From the NCBI GenBank assembly GCA_042218115.1, contig JBDGRJ010000084.1, positions 1 through 20,891 of the forward strand: a stretch of 20,891 nucleotides of DNA. Reading direction: 5' to 3'. Below the pieces are notes generated by a model. The model saw only the letters and a list, made by a program, of their open reading frames with translations, made no database searches and had not been told where the DNA came from. Below are positions 1 through 5,595 of this stretch, piece after piece. The position numbers and the translations under genes are program-made. This stretch comes from JBDGRJ01 sp042218115 (GTDB lineage: Bacteria > Patescibacteriota > Patescibacteriia > Magasanikbacterales > UBA922). The first letter of the stretch is position 1, and the number at the start of each line of letters is the position of its first letter.

Positions 1-266
1 AAGAACGTCACTCTATTACAATTTCTCCTGAAGTTTGGGAGATTTTGGAGAATCTAAAGCAAACTAAAAATAAAAGTATTAGTGAACTGATTGAAAACGC
101 TGTTAAGAAGCAGATCAAAGATGAGGGTTATAATGCTACTTATTTTAAGATGATGGCGGATACTGAATATGTAAGTGATGAAGAGAATGAAGAGTTGACT
201 AAAGCCCTAGATAAATTGGATGATGAAGATTTAGAAATTGCAGATGAATATGAAGTGGAAATTTAA
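1..266 (+). CDS. Ribbon-helix-helix antitoxin, 5' end outside window
   Basis: The reading frame is open from the window edge (first full codon at 3) to the TAA at 264-266, so the true start lies upstream. The visible N-terminal part, containing SITISPEVWEILENL followed by KSISELIENAVKKQ, fits the ribbon-helix-helix (CopG/MetJ-like) fold: a short beta strand, helix, turn and second helix. The remainder is acidic (DEENEELTKALDKLDDEDLE), as expected of a tail that wraps a basic toxin. The next gene is a RelE-type toxin beginning inside this gene's last codons, the usual antitoxin-then-toxin arrangement. Such proteins neutralise the toxin and repress their own promoter, which is not in the window. 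The class is fairly secure; the exact subfamily is not. Confidence 0.75.
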   Translation, partial: ERHSITISPEVWEILENLKQTKNKSISELIENAVKKQIKDEGYNATYFKMMADTEYVSDEENEELTKALDKLDDEDLEIADEYEVEI

Positions 267-522
267 ATATTCTAAAAAAGCTGAGAAACAGTGTTTAAAA
301 TTTGAGCAAGGAACTCAAGATAGAATTGATGAGAAAATAAAAGAGATGGTTGGGTATTATAATAATAAAGAAGTACCAAGACCGGATATAAAGAAGCTAA
401 AAGGCAAATATGAAGGATTATACAGACTAAGAATCGGCGATTATAGAGTTATTTATAAAATGAACTCAAAACGACGGGTTATTATAATCCTATTAATAAG
501 AAAAAGAAAAGATGCCTACTGA
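250..522 (+). CDS. RelE/ParE-superfamily toxin
   Basis: This is a 90-residue basic protein of RelE/ParE size. It has the family N-terminus (MKWKFKYSKKAEKQ), the central LKGKYEGLYRLRIGDYRVIY block, with Arg and Tyr residues that in RelE toxins line the RNA-cleaving surface, and a C-terminal hydrophobic strand followed by RKRKDAY. Members act as ribosome-dependent or free endoribonucleases, or as gyrase poisons in the ParE branch. I cannot tell which applies here. I chose ATG at 250 because homologues begin MKWK/MW-like; ATG at 244 and TTG at 238 are alternatives in the same frame. It overlaps the preceding antitoxin by 17 nt, indicating translational coupling. Its last codons overlap the start of a MazE-tail-like microprotein. 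Confidence 0.82.
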   Translation: MKWKFKYSKKAEKQCLKFEQGTQDRIDEKIKEMVGYYNNKEVPRPDIKKLKGKYEGLYRLRIGDYRVIYKMNSKRRVIIILLIRKRKDAY

Positions 523-658
523 AACCGATAAAATCCTTGAAACCCCAAAAATAGATATTAATTATGATTTAGATGAACTGCTTGAGGGAATTAATGAAGA
601 CAAACAACATGATCTAATTTTCCCGGAAGATGGATCTAAAGGGAATGAAGTTTGGTAA
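512..658 (+). CDS. Orphan MazE-type antitoxin tail microprotein
   Basis: A 48-codon ORF starts at ATG 512, overlaps the end of the RelE-type toxin gene by 11 nt and ends at TAA 656-658. Its sequence runs NYDLDELLEGINEDKQHD and finishes GNEVW. This resembles the C-terminal toxin-binding extension of MazE/AbrB-type antitoxins, which typically have a pattern like Y-LEELL--IT-EN-H and end in PVGKEVW. The N-terminal AbrB DNA-binding barrel is absent: only about a dozen unrelated residues precede the tail, and an in-frame stop lies at 497-499. No MazF gene follows. It could be a decayed mazE remnant or a functional mini-antitoxin translated by coupling with the toxin. Composition is acidic. Family assignment is from memory of the motif, hence moderate confidence. 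Confidence 0.55.
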   Translation: MPTETDKILETPKIDINYDLDELLEGINEDKQHDLIFPEDGSKGNEVW

Positions 659-671
659 AAGTAGTTTATAA

Positions 672-700
672 TTGACGTCTTACCTTTAAGTGGATATAAT
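672..700 (+). promoter_or_regulatory. Sigma70-type promoter of the PIN toxin module
   Basis: TTGACG at 672-677 and a perfect TATAAT at 695-700 are separated by exactly 17 nt. Transcription would begin near 707, giving a leader of about 23 nt before the antitoxin ATG at 730. This makes the small antitoxin-PIN pair a transcription unit independent of the RelE-type module. Confidence 0.75.
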
Positions 701-720
701 AAACTCGTAAAATAAGGTAA
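680..720. repeat. Inverted repeat flanking the -10 box, candidate operator
   Basis: TTACCTT at 680-686 is repeated inverted as AAGGTAA at 714-720. The two half-sites lie about three helical turns apart and bracket the TATAAT box and predicted start site. An autoregulatory operator for the antitoxin or toxin-antitoxin complex is a reasonable inference. The second half-site also supplies the AAGG that could act as a ribosome-binding site for the ATG at 730. Confidence 0.4.
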
Positions 721-729
721 ATATAGCCT

Positions 730-906
730 ATGAGCAATAAAATGATACAAAAGAAAATTTTGGATTTAGAAAATACAATCAAAGTCCTTAAAAAGGAAGT
801 TCAGTCTAAGCCCGATTTTGATATAGATGAAGAGAATTGGGATGAAATCAAAGATGATGTAAAAGAGATCAGGTCTAATTTATATCAAGGGGAGTATGGA
901 CAGTAA
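730..906 (+). CDS. Small antitoxin partner of PIN toxin
   Basis: A 58-residue ORF starts at ATG 730 behind a clear promoter and overlaps the following PIN-domain gene by 11 nt. The N-terminal half is a lysine-rich helix (MIQKKILDLENTIKVLKKEV). The C-terminal half contains PDFDIDEENWDEIKDDVKE followed by IRSNLYQGEYG, an acidic, tryptophan-containing tail of the type found on small antitoxins encoded directly before PIN toxins. No separate DNA-binding domain is recognisable, so repression might need the toxin or another factor. Overlap, order and size support the antitoxin role; no named family is claimed. Confidence 0.65.
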   Translation: MSNKMIQKKILDLENTIKVLKKEVQSKPDFDIDEENWDEIKDDVKEIRSNLYQGEYGQ

Positions 907-1339
907 TGAAGTTGTATTTTTAGATAGTAGTGTAATAATTTCAGCCATACTATCTCAGACAGGCGGCTCTTTTTATATTATAACTCAACTGCACTCAAGT
1001 TATGATTTTATCATAAACAAATATGTACTGGACGAAGTAGAAAATGTTATCAGTCAGAAATTTTCCGGAGATAAGGAAAAGTACAATATGTTATTTTTGT
1101 TATTAAGTCTTTCATCGATTGAGGTAAAAGAAAACCCTAAAAAAGATGAGGTTAATGAACTAACAGATGTTATTAGTTCAAAGGATGTTCCCATTTTATT
1201 TACCTCTTTGCAGTATGCAGATTATTTGTTGACATTAGATAAAGAGTTTTTACAAGACGAGGTCAAAAAATTTTGTAACAGCAAAGGATTAAATATTAGC
1301 AATCCTAAATATTTTATTGAAAATAATAGTTCAATATAG
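896..1339 (+). CDS. PIN-domain toxin (putative ribonuclease)
   Basis: This 147-residue protein has the PIN-fold pattern. VVFLDSSVIISAIL carries the first catalytic Asp (D10), LDEVENVI supplies the conserved Glu (E47, or E49 by a less likely register), KDVPIL supplies D97, and ADYLLTLDKEFL supplies D115. These four acids bind Mg2+ or Mn2+ in VapC-like RNases, which cleave tRNA, rRNA or mRNA. Start ATG 896 is preceded by AAGGGGAG, which lies unusually close (1 nt) to the codon; translation is probably coupled to the antitoxin gene ending at 906. Length and GG after the first helix (QTGGSF) suit the subgroup of PIN proteins with a short acidic partner. The RNA target cannot be deduced. Confidence 0.82.
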   Translation: MDSNEVVFLDSSVIISAILSQTGGSFYIITQLHSSYDFIINKYVLDEVENVISQKFSGDKEKYNMLFLLLSLSSIEVKENPKKDEVNELTDVISSKDVPILFTSLQYADYLLTLDKEFLQDEVKKFCNSKGLNISNPKYFIENNSSI

Positions 1340-1387
1340 TAAAGAAATAGATAAGTCCTTTAGTAAAACAAAGTAATTAAAAAACCA

Positions 1388-3196
1388 ATGACAGCAAAAC
1401 AACTAACCAAAAAATACCTGAAGTTCTTCAAAGAGCACGACCATGCTATCATCGATAGCCACTCCATAGTCTCACCTGACGACAGTGCATTATTCACCAC
1501 AGCCGGTATGCAGCCGTTGGTGCCGTATCTGATGGGAGAAGATCACCCGGAAGGTGATCGCCTGGCTGATGTGCAGAAATGCTTACGGACCGGAGATCTA
1601 GATGAGATCGGTGATGACACTCACCATACTTTCTTTCAGATGCTTGGCAACTGGTCGTTGGGAGATTACTTTAAGCGAGAAGCTATTGAGATGAGCTACG
1701 AATTTTTAACATCAGAGGAGTGGCTTGGTCTGGATCAGGAAAATCTAGCTGTCAGCGTCTATGCCGGAGATGGAAATATACCAAAAGATAATGAGGCGGC
1801 TGAGATCTGGGAAGAACAGGGTATTCCCGGGGAAAGGATAGCTTTTGTGGGCGAGGATAACTTCTGGAGTGCAGGTGAGACCGGTCCTTGCGGTCCATCC
1901 ACTGAGATGTTCTACTGGGGGGGCGACGGAAAAGCACCGGAGGAATTTGATCCGGAAAACGAGACCTGGGTCGAGATCTGGAATGATGTCTTCATGGCTT
2001 ACAACCGCAGAGAAGATGGAACTATTGAAAAGTTGGATCAACAAAATGTAGATACGGGTATGGGGCTGGAGCGAGTAGTGGCAGCTCTGCAGGGAGAAAA
2101 AAGTGCATATGAGACCGATATGTTCATGCCTATAATTAAAAAGCTAGAAGAGGTCTCGGACAAAAAATACAAGCAAGATGAGGAAACGACTGAGTCAATG
2201 CGGATTATTGCTGACCATATCAGAGCTTCCGTATTTGTGCTGGCTGATGAAGAGAAAATTACACCTTCAAATAAAGAGCATGGATATGTACTGCGTCGTC
2301 TGCTAAGACGCAGTATGAACCACGGCAAGCAGCTCGGTATCGAGAAAAGTTTTTTAAATGACTTAGCTGAGATAGTTATAGATATTTATGGTGATATCTA
2401 TAATGAACTCAAAGAAAAAAAGCAGAGAGTATTCAACGAGATAGAAAAAGAAGAAGAAAAATTCAGTAAAGCACTGGACAGAGGATACAAAAAGTTTGAA
2501 GAAGTAGTATCTGATAAGGAACAAGGTGAAGAAATTACAGGCCAAGAGGCTTTTGATCTGTATCAGTCTTTTGGTTTCCCTTTATCTATGACAAAGGAAA
2601 TGGCTGAAAAGGAAGGATACAAAGTAGACGAGCAAGGTTTTGAAGCTGCAAAACAAGAACACAAAGAAAAATCACGTCAAGGTTCAGATAAAAAATTCAA
2701 AGGTGGCTTGGCTGATCAGTCAGAGATGAGTGTAAAATATCATACTGCTACACATCTACTTCATGCAGCACTCAGAGAAGTTCTGGGCGATCATGCCAAA
2801 CAGGAGGGAAGTCATATTAATTCTGATCGCCTTCGCTTTGATTTTGCTCACGATAGCGCCATGACTGAAGAAGAGATAAAAGAAGTAGAGGATCTAGTGA
2901 ATGCAGCAATAGAGAATGATTATGAGGTAAATATAGAGCAGATGCCGGCCGAGAAGGGCAGAGAAAAGGGTGCTATCGGGCTGTTCCCGGAAAAGTACAA
3001 AGATAATGCTACCGTATATTCTATCGGAGATACTGATGCCGAGTGGAAAGCAGATCCGGATGCGGATTGCTTCAGCAGAGAGTTCTGCGGCGGACCGCAT
3101 GTAGATAGAACCGGGGAGCTGGATGGAGAGTTTAAGATCATAAAAGAAAAATCAAATGGCGCTGGTATCAGAAGAGTAAAAGCAGTTTTAGAATAA
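1388..3196 (+). CDS. alaS: Alanyl-tRNA synthetase, minimal form
   Basis: This enzyme charges tRNA-Ala with alanine in the cytoplasm. The class II catalytic core occupies about residues 1-240 (TTAGMQPLVPYL, HHTFFQMLGNWSLGDYFK, VDTGMGLERVVAALQG). A tRNA-recognition helical region follows to about 430 (IIADHIRASVF, YVLRRLLRRS). The editing domain has the zinc-binding HTATH (H452, H456) and C561/C567 with CGGPH; the usual motif is CGGTH. Two parts of the standard protein of about 875 residues are missing. The beta-barrel segment with the TPFYAESGGQ-type motif is replaced by a direct jump from the helical domain to KFKGGLADQ before HTATH. The C-terminal coiled-coil/C-Ala domain is absent, the protein ending about 30 residues after CGGPH. 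It remains fully open, so this is a compact enzyme and not a pseudogene. No Shine-Dalgarno sequence is visible. Confidence 0.95.
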   Translation: MTAKQLTKKYLKFFKEHDHAIIDSHSIVSPDDSALFTTAGMQPLVPYLMGEDHPEGDRLADVQKCLRTGDLDEIGDDTHHTFFQMLGNWSLGDYFKREAIEMSYEFLTSEEWLGLDQENLAVSVYAGDGNIPKDNEAAEIWEEQGIPGERIAFVGEDNFWSAGETGPCGPSTEMFYWGGDGKAPEEFDPENETWVEIWNDVFMAYNRREDGTIEKLDQQNVDTGMGLERVVAALQGEKSAYETDMFMPIIKKLEEVSDKKYKQDEETTESMRIIADHIRASVFVLADEEKITPSNKEHGYVLRRLLRRSMNHGKQLGIEKSFLNDLAEIVIDIYGDIYNELKEKKQRVFNEIEKEEEKFSKALDRGYKKFEEVVSDKEQGEEITGQEAFDLYQSFGFPLSMTKEMAEKEGYKVDEQGFEAAKQEHKEKSRQGSDKKFKGGLADQSEMSVKYHTATHLLHAALREVLGDHAKQEGSHINSDRLRFDFAHDSAMTEEEIKEVEDLVNAAIENDYEVNIEQMPAEKGREKGAIGLFPEKYKDNATVYSIGDTDAEWKADPDADCFSREFCGGPHVDRTGELDGEFKIIKEKSNGAGIRRVKAVLE

Positions 3197-3295
3197 ATTT
3201 AATTTCGCGGGGTGGAAACATACTCCCAGCGACTCGACATTAAGCTTGAACCACCGGAGGATGTGGCAGTATATTGAACCCCTAAAATCAAACAA

Positions 3296-3700
3296 ATGAT
3301 CCGAAAACTTTTCACATTCTTGTGGTCATTGCGCAAACAATTTATGAAGTATTTTGTAGTTGGGGTTAGTGGTTTGTTTTTGGATTTTGCTGTGTTTGCC
3401 TTGTTTGCTGATGTTATTCTCATTACGGCTTGGATCTCAGAAGCAATTGCGAAAGCTGTAGCCATTGGATATAACTTTATGTTGAATAAATATTGGTCCT
3501 TTCGTAGTCAGAAAAAAGTATATAAACAGCTAGTGCGTTTTTTGACTTTAGCTGGGTTTAATTATATTTTCGCGGTAGTGGCGATGTACATCTTTAATGA
3601 AGTATACGGATACCATAAGTACCTGATAAAAGTATCTACTGTAGCCGTTATGGTTAGTTGGAATTTCTTTTTGTATAAGTACTGGGTCTACCGAGAATGA
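3296..3700 (+). CDS. GtrA-like membrane protein
   Basis: A 134-residue polytopic protein of the GtrA family, with about four hydrophobic segments: roughly 17-40, 45-62, 80-103 and 112-127. It carries the family's repeated signature of Asn before Tyr-Trp: YNFMLNKYWSF near the middle and SWNFFLYKYWVYR at the C-terminus. GtrA proteins are thought to help move lipid-linked sugars across the cytoplasmic membrane for teichoic acid, arabinogalactan or O-antigen modification. The start ATG 3296 lies 99 nt after alaS. It sits just before the ribosomal-protein operon but is separated from it by that operon's own promoter. A role in envelope glycan assembly fits the flippase and glycosyltransferases further downstream, but the link is inference. 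Confidence 0.82.
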   Translation: MIRKLFTFLWSLRKQFMKYFVVGVSGLFLDFAVFALFADVILITAWISEAIAKAVAIGYNFMLNKYWSFRSQKKVYKQLVRFLTLAGFNYIFAVVAMYIFNEVYGYHKYLIKVSTVAVMVSWNFFLYKYWVYRE

Positions 3701-3706
3701 CCCTGT

Positions 3707-3735
3707 TTGACATATATTTTTAATTTATGTACAAT
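3707..3735 (+). promoter_or_regulatory. Strong sigma70-type promoter of the infA-rpsI operon
   Basis: A perfect TTGACA at 3707-3712 and TACAAT at 3730-3735 (one change from TATAAT) are separated by exactly 17 nt. The predicted start site near 3742 leaves a leader of only about 18 nt to the infA ATG at 3760. This is the best promoter in the window, as expected for ribosomal genes. Confidence 0.8.
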
Positions 3736-3759
3736 GAAGGCCGTTAATTGAGCATTTAT

Positions 3760-4020
3760 ATGTCTAAAGACCAACAGGACAACGATAAAGAGGAGCAAAA
3801 CCAAACCAACGATGACGGGAAGATAGAAGCTCGCGGTACGGTCGAAGAAACTATGCCGGGAGCCAAGTTCAAGGTAAAACTTGAAAATGATCATGAGGTC
3901 ATTGCCCATCTCTCCGGAAAGATGCGAGTAAACAATATTCGTATCAGCGTAGGAGATGAAGTAAAAGTAGAGATGTCTCCATATGATTTGGATAAAGGAA
4001 GAATTACGTATAGATTTTAA
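3760..4020 (+). CDS. infA: Translation initiation factor IF-1
   Basis: An 86-residue IF-1, which binds the 30S A site during initiation. The OB-fold core is clear: ARGTVEETMPGAKFKVKLEN, then EVIAHLSGKMRVNNIRI, GDEVKVEMSPYDLDKGRITYR. About 22 polar, acidic residues (SKDQQDNDKEEQNQTNDDG) precede the position where the usual 72-residue protein begins, so there is an N-terminal extension of unknown purpose. ATG 3760 was chosen over a TTG at 3748; an internal start is not obvious. It is the first gene of the operon, 9 nt before rpmJ. In many bacteria secY, adk and map precede infA; here a promoter and an unrelated membrane gene do. Confidence 0.93.
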   Translation: MSKDQQDNDKEEQNQTNDDGKIEARGTVEETMPGAKFKVKLENDHEVIAHLSGKMRVNNIRISVGDEVKVEMSPYDLDKGRITYRF

Positions 4021-4029
4021 CAATATATT

Positions 4030-4167
4030 ATGAAGGTCAAGTCATCAGTCAAAAAAAGGTGTCCCAAATGCCAGATCGTTCGTCGTCGAGGTGTCGTATA
4101 TGTTATTTGTGAAAACCCTCGACATAAACAACGACAGGGCGACAAGCAACGTGTTAATGCAGGTTAA
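4030..4167 (+). CDS. rpmJ: 50S ribosomal protein L36
   Basis: A 45-residue L36 beginning MKVKSSVKKRCPKCQIVRRR. The zinc ribbon ligands are complete (C11, C14, C27, H32), so this is the zinc-binding C+ form. The usual protein stops at RQG (residue 37). Here eight further residues, DKQRVNAG, follow before TAA 4165-4167, a small C-terminal extension. It lies 9 nt after infA and 12 nt before rpsM, all in A/T-only spacers, and is clearly part of the operon. Confidence 0.95.
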   Translation: MKVKSSVKKRCPKCQIVRRRGVVYVICENPRHKQRQGDKQRVNAG

Positions 4168-4179
4168 CTAATAATATAA

Positions 4180-4569
4180 ATGCGAGTAGCAGGAGTTTCA
4201 ATACCAAAAGAGAAAAAAATAAAAGTAGCTCTAACTTATGTTTACGGTATCGGTAGGTCTAGAGCTGAAGAGATTTTAGACTCTGCCGATGTAGATAAAG
4301 AGAAACGAACTCACGATTTAACTCAAGACGAGAAAACTACTATCAGGCAGTTGATTGAAAAGAATTATAAGGTCGAAGGTGCACTTAGAAAAGAGGTAAA
4401 TGAAAATATCAAGAGGTTAAAAGAGATTGACAGCTACCGCGGAGAAAGACATGAAAAAGATCTGCCGGTAAGAGGTCAACAAACTCAAACCAACTCAAGA
4501 ACCACTCGAGGAAATGTTCGTGACACTACAGCACCAAGTGGAAGACAGAAAGGACTAGAAAAGAAATAA
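4180..4569 (+). CDS. rpsM: 30S ribosomal protein S13
   Basis: This 129-residue S13 binds the head of the 30S subunit and contacts the P-site tRNA and L5 bridge. The N-terminal part is typical (RVAGVSIPKEKKIKVALTYVYGIGRSRAEEIL), with the helix-two-turn-helix region after it. The C-terminal region keeps YRGERHEKDLPVRGQQTQTNSRT. It departs from the usual strongly basic GLPVRGQRTRTNARTRKGP pattern: two arginines are Gln, and a tail of about 20 residues rich in Thr, Gly and Arg (GNVRDTTAPSGRQKGLEKK) follows. This is the tail that threads toward tRNA in the P site. Confidence 0.95.
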   Translation: MRVAGVSIPKEKKIKVALTYVYGIGRSRAEEILDSADVDKEKRTHDLTQDEKTTIRQLIEKNYKVEGALRKEVNENIKRLKEIDSYRGERHEKDLPVRGQQTQTNSRTTRGNVRDTTAPSGRQKGLEKK

Positions 4570-4579
4570 ATAAATACTT

Positions 4580-4948
4580 ATGGCAAACACACCCGATAGA
4601 AAAATAACGAAAGGTCAAGCATATATTCAAGCGACTTTTAACAATACTATTATAACAATCACCGATAAAAATGGTGACACTATAGCTTGGGCTTCAGCCG
4701 GTCTTTGCGGTTTTCGTGGCCCCAAAAAATCTACTCCTTATGCAGCTAGACAGACTGTAAAGCAGTTGGCTGAAGCTGTAAAGAAAGTAGGGCTACAAGA
4801 AGTAGAGGTATTTATTAAAGGAGTAGGAGGCGGTAGAGAAGCTGCAATTAGAGCACTGAACAAAAATGACATTAATGTAACGGCAGTCGAAGAAAAGACA
4901 CCGATACCTCACAACGGATGTCGACCACCAAAAGAAAGAAGAGTTTAA
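4580..4948 (+). CDS. rpsK: 30S ribosomal protein S11
   Basis: A 122-residue S11 on the platform of the 30S subunit. Typical segments are GQAYIQATFNNTIITITDKNG, WASAGLCGFRGPKKSTPYAA, VFIKGVGGGREAAIRAL and the C-terminal PHNGCRPPKERRV, where the common form ends PKRRRV. Length is close to normal. It starts 11 nt after the end of rpsM with no Shine-Dalgarno sequence in the A/T-rich spacer. Confidence 0.96.
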   Translation: MANTPDRKITKGQAYIQATFNNTIITITDKNGDTIAWASAGLCGFRGPKKSTPYAARQTVKQLAEAVKKVGLQEVEVFIKGVGGGREAAIRALNKNDINVTAVEEKTPIPHNGCRPPKERRV

Positions 4949-4957
4949 TAATATTAT

Positions 4958-5578
4958 ATGGGTAGATATACAGGACCAAAAAATAAAATAGCACGAAAAT
5001 ACGGAGTAAATCTAGGCTTAAAGACAGATGCCTCTAAGGTATCTAGACGTTTAGATCAACCACCGGGAGAACATGGACAGAAGAGAAAACGAGGACGGTC
5101 AGTATACGGCAGACAACTGGACGAAAAGCAAAAGGCTAAGTTTATGTACGGTGTTAGAGAAAAAAAGTTTAAGAACTACTTTGAACAGGCACTTCAAATG
5201 GAGGGTAATACCGGAGTAAAGCTGCAGGAGCTACTTGAGCGAAGACTGGACAATGTAGTTTATCGTATGGGCTTTGCTGATACTAGAGCTCAGGCAAGAC
5301 AGTTTGTCAACCACGGAATGTTTGAAGTTAATGATAGAAAAATAGATATTCCTTCATATTCAGTAGAGACCGATGATGTGGTTAGACTGAAAGATAATAA
5401 AAGAGATAAAGGTCCGTTCTTGGAAATTACAGAGGACCTGCAAAGTACAGAGCTCCCTTCTTGGGTTTCTGTAGACCCAACGGAGAAAGAGGGGAAGATT
5501 CTTCATATGCCCGAAGACGATGATTTTGAGCAGGTATTTGACGTACAGCTTATCATTGAGTTCTACTCAGCTAGATAA
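4958..5578 (+). CDS. rpsD: 30S ribosomal protein S4
   Basis: A 206-residue S4, a primary 16S rRNA-binding assembly protein. It is the zinc-free form: no cysteine cluster occurs at the N-terminus (MGRYTGPKNKIARKYGVNLG). The S4 RNA-binding domain lies at about residues 93-155 (LLERRLDNVVYRMGFADTRA, then QFVNHGMFEVNDRKIDIPSY), and the protein ends LIIEFYSAR as in the family. An acidic stretch (MPEDDDFEQV) precedes the C-terminus. It lies between rpsK (9 nt gap) and rpoA (17 nt gap). In many bacteria S4 represses this operon by binding its mRNA; no such site is evident here. Confidence 0.96.
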   Translation: MGRYTGPKNKIARKYGVNLGLKTDASKVSRRLDQPPGEHGQKRKRGRSVYGRQLDEKQKAKFMYGVREKKFKNYFEQALQMEGNTGVKLQELLERRLDNVVYRMGFADTRAQARQFVNHGMFEVNDRKIDIPSYSVETDDVVRLKDNKRDKGPFLEITEDLQSTELPSWVSVDPTEKEGKILHMPEDDDFEQVFDVQLIIEFYSAR

Positions 5579-5595
5579 AAAATAATTACACTAAC

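Noticed and set aside
3197..3295. Small ORFs or leader peptide between alaS and gtrA (for example GTG at 3212, or ATG 3260 ending in an ATGA overlap at 3299)
   Set aside because: Only 12-21 codons, no homology cue, and the AGG before ATG 3260 touches the start codon. Not separable from chance.
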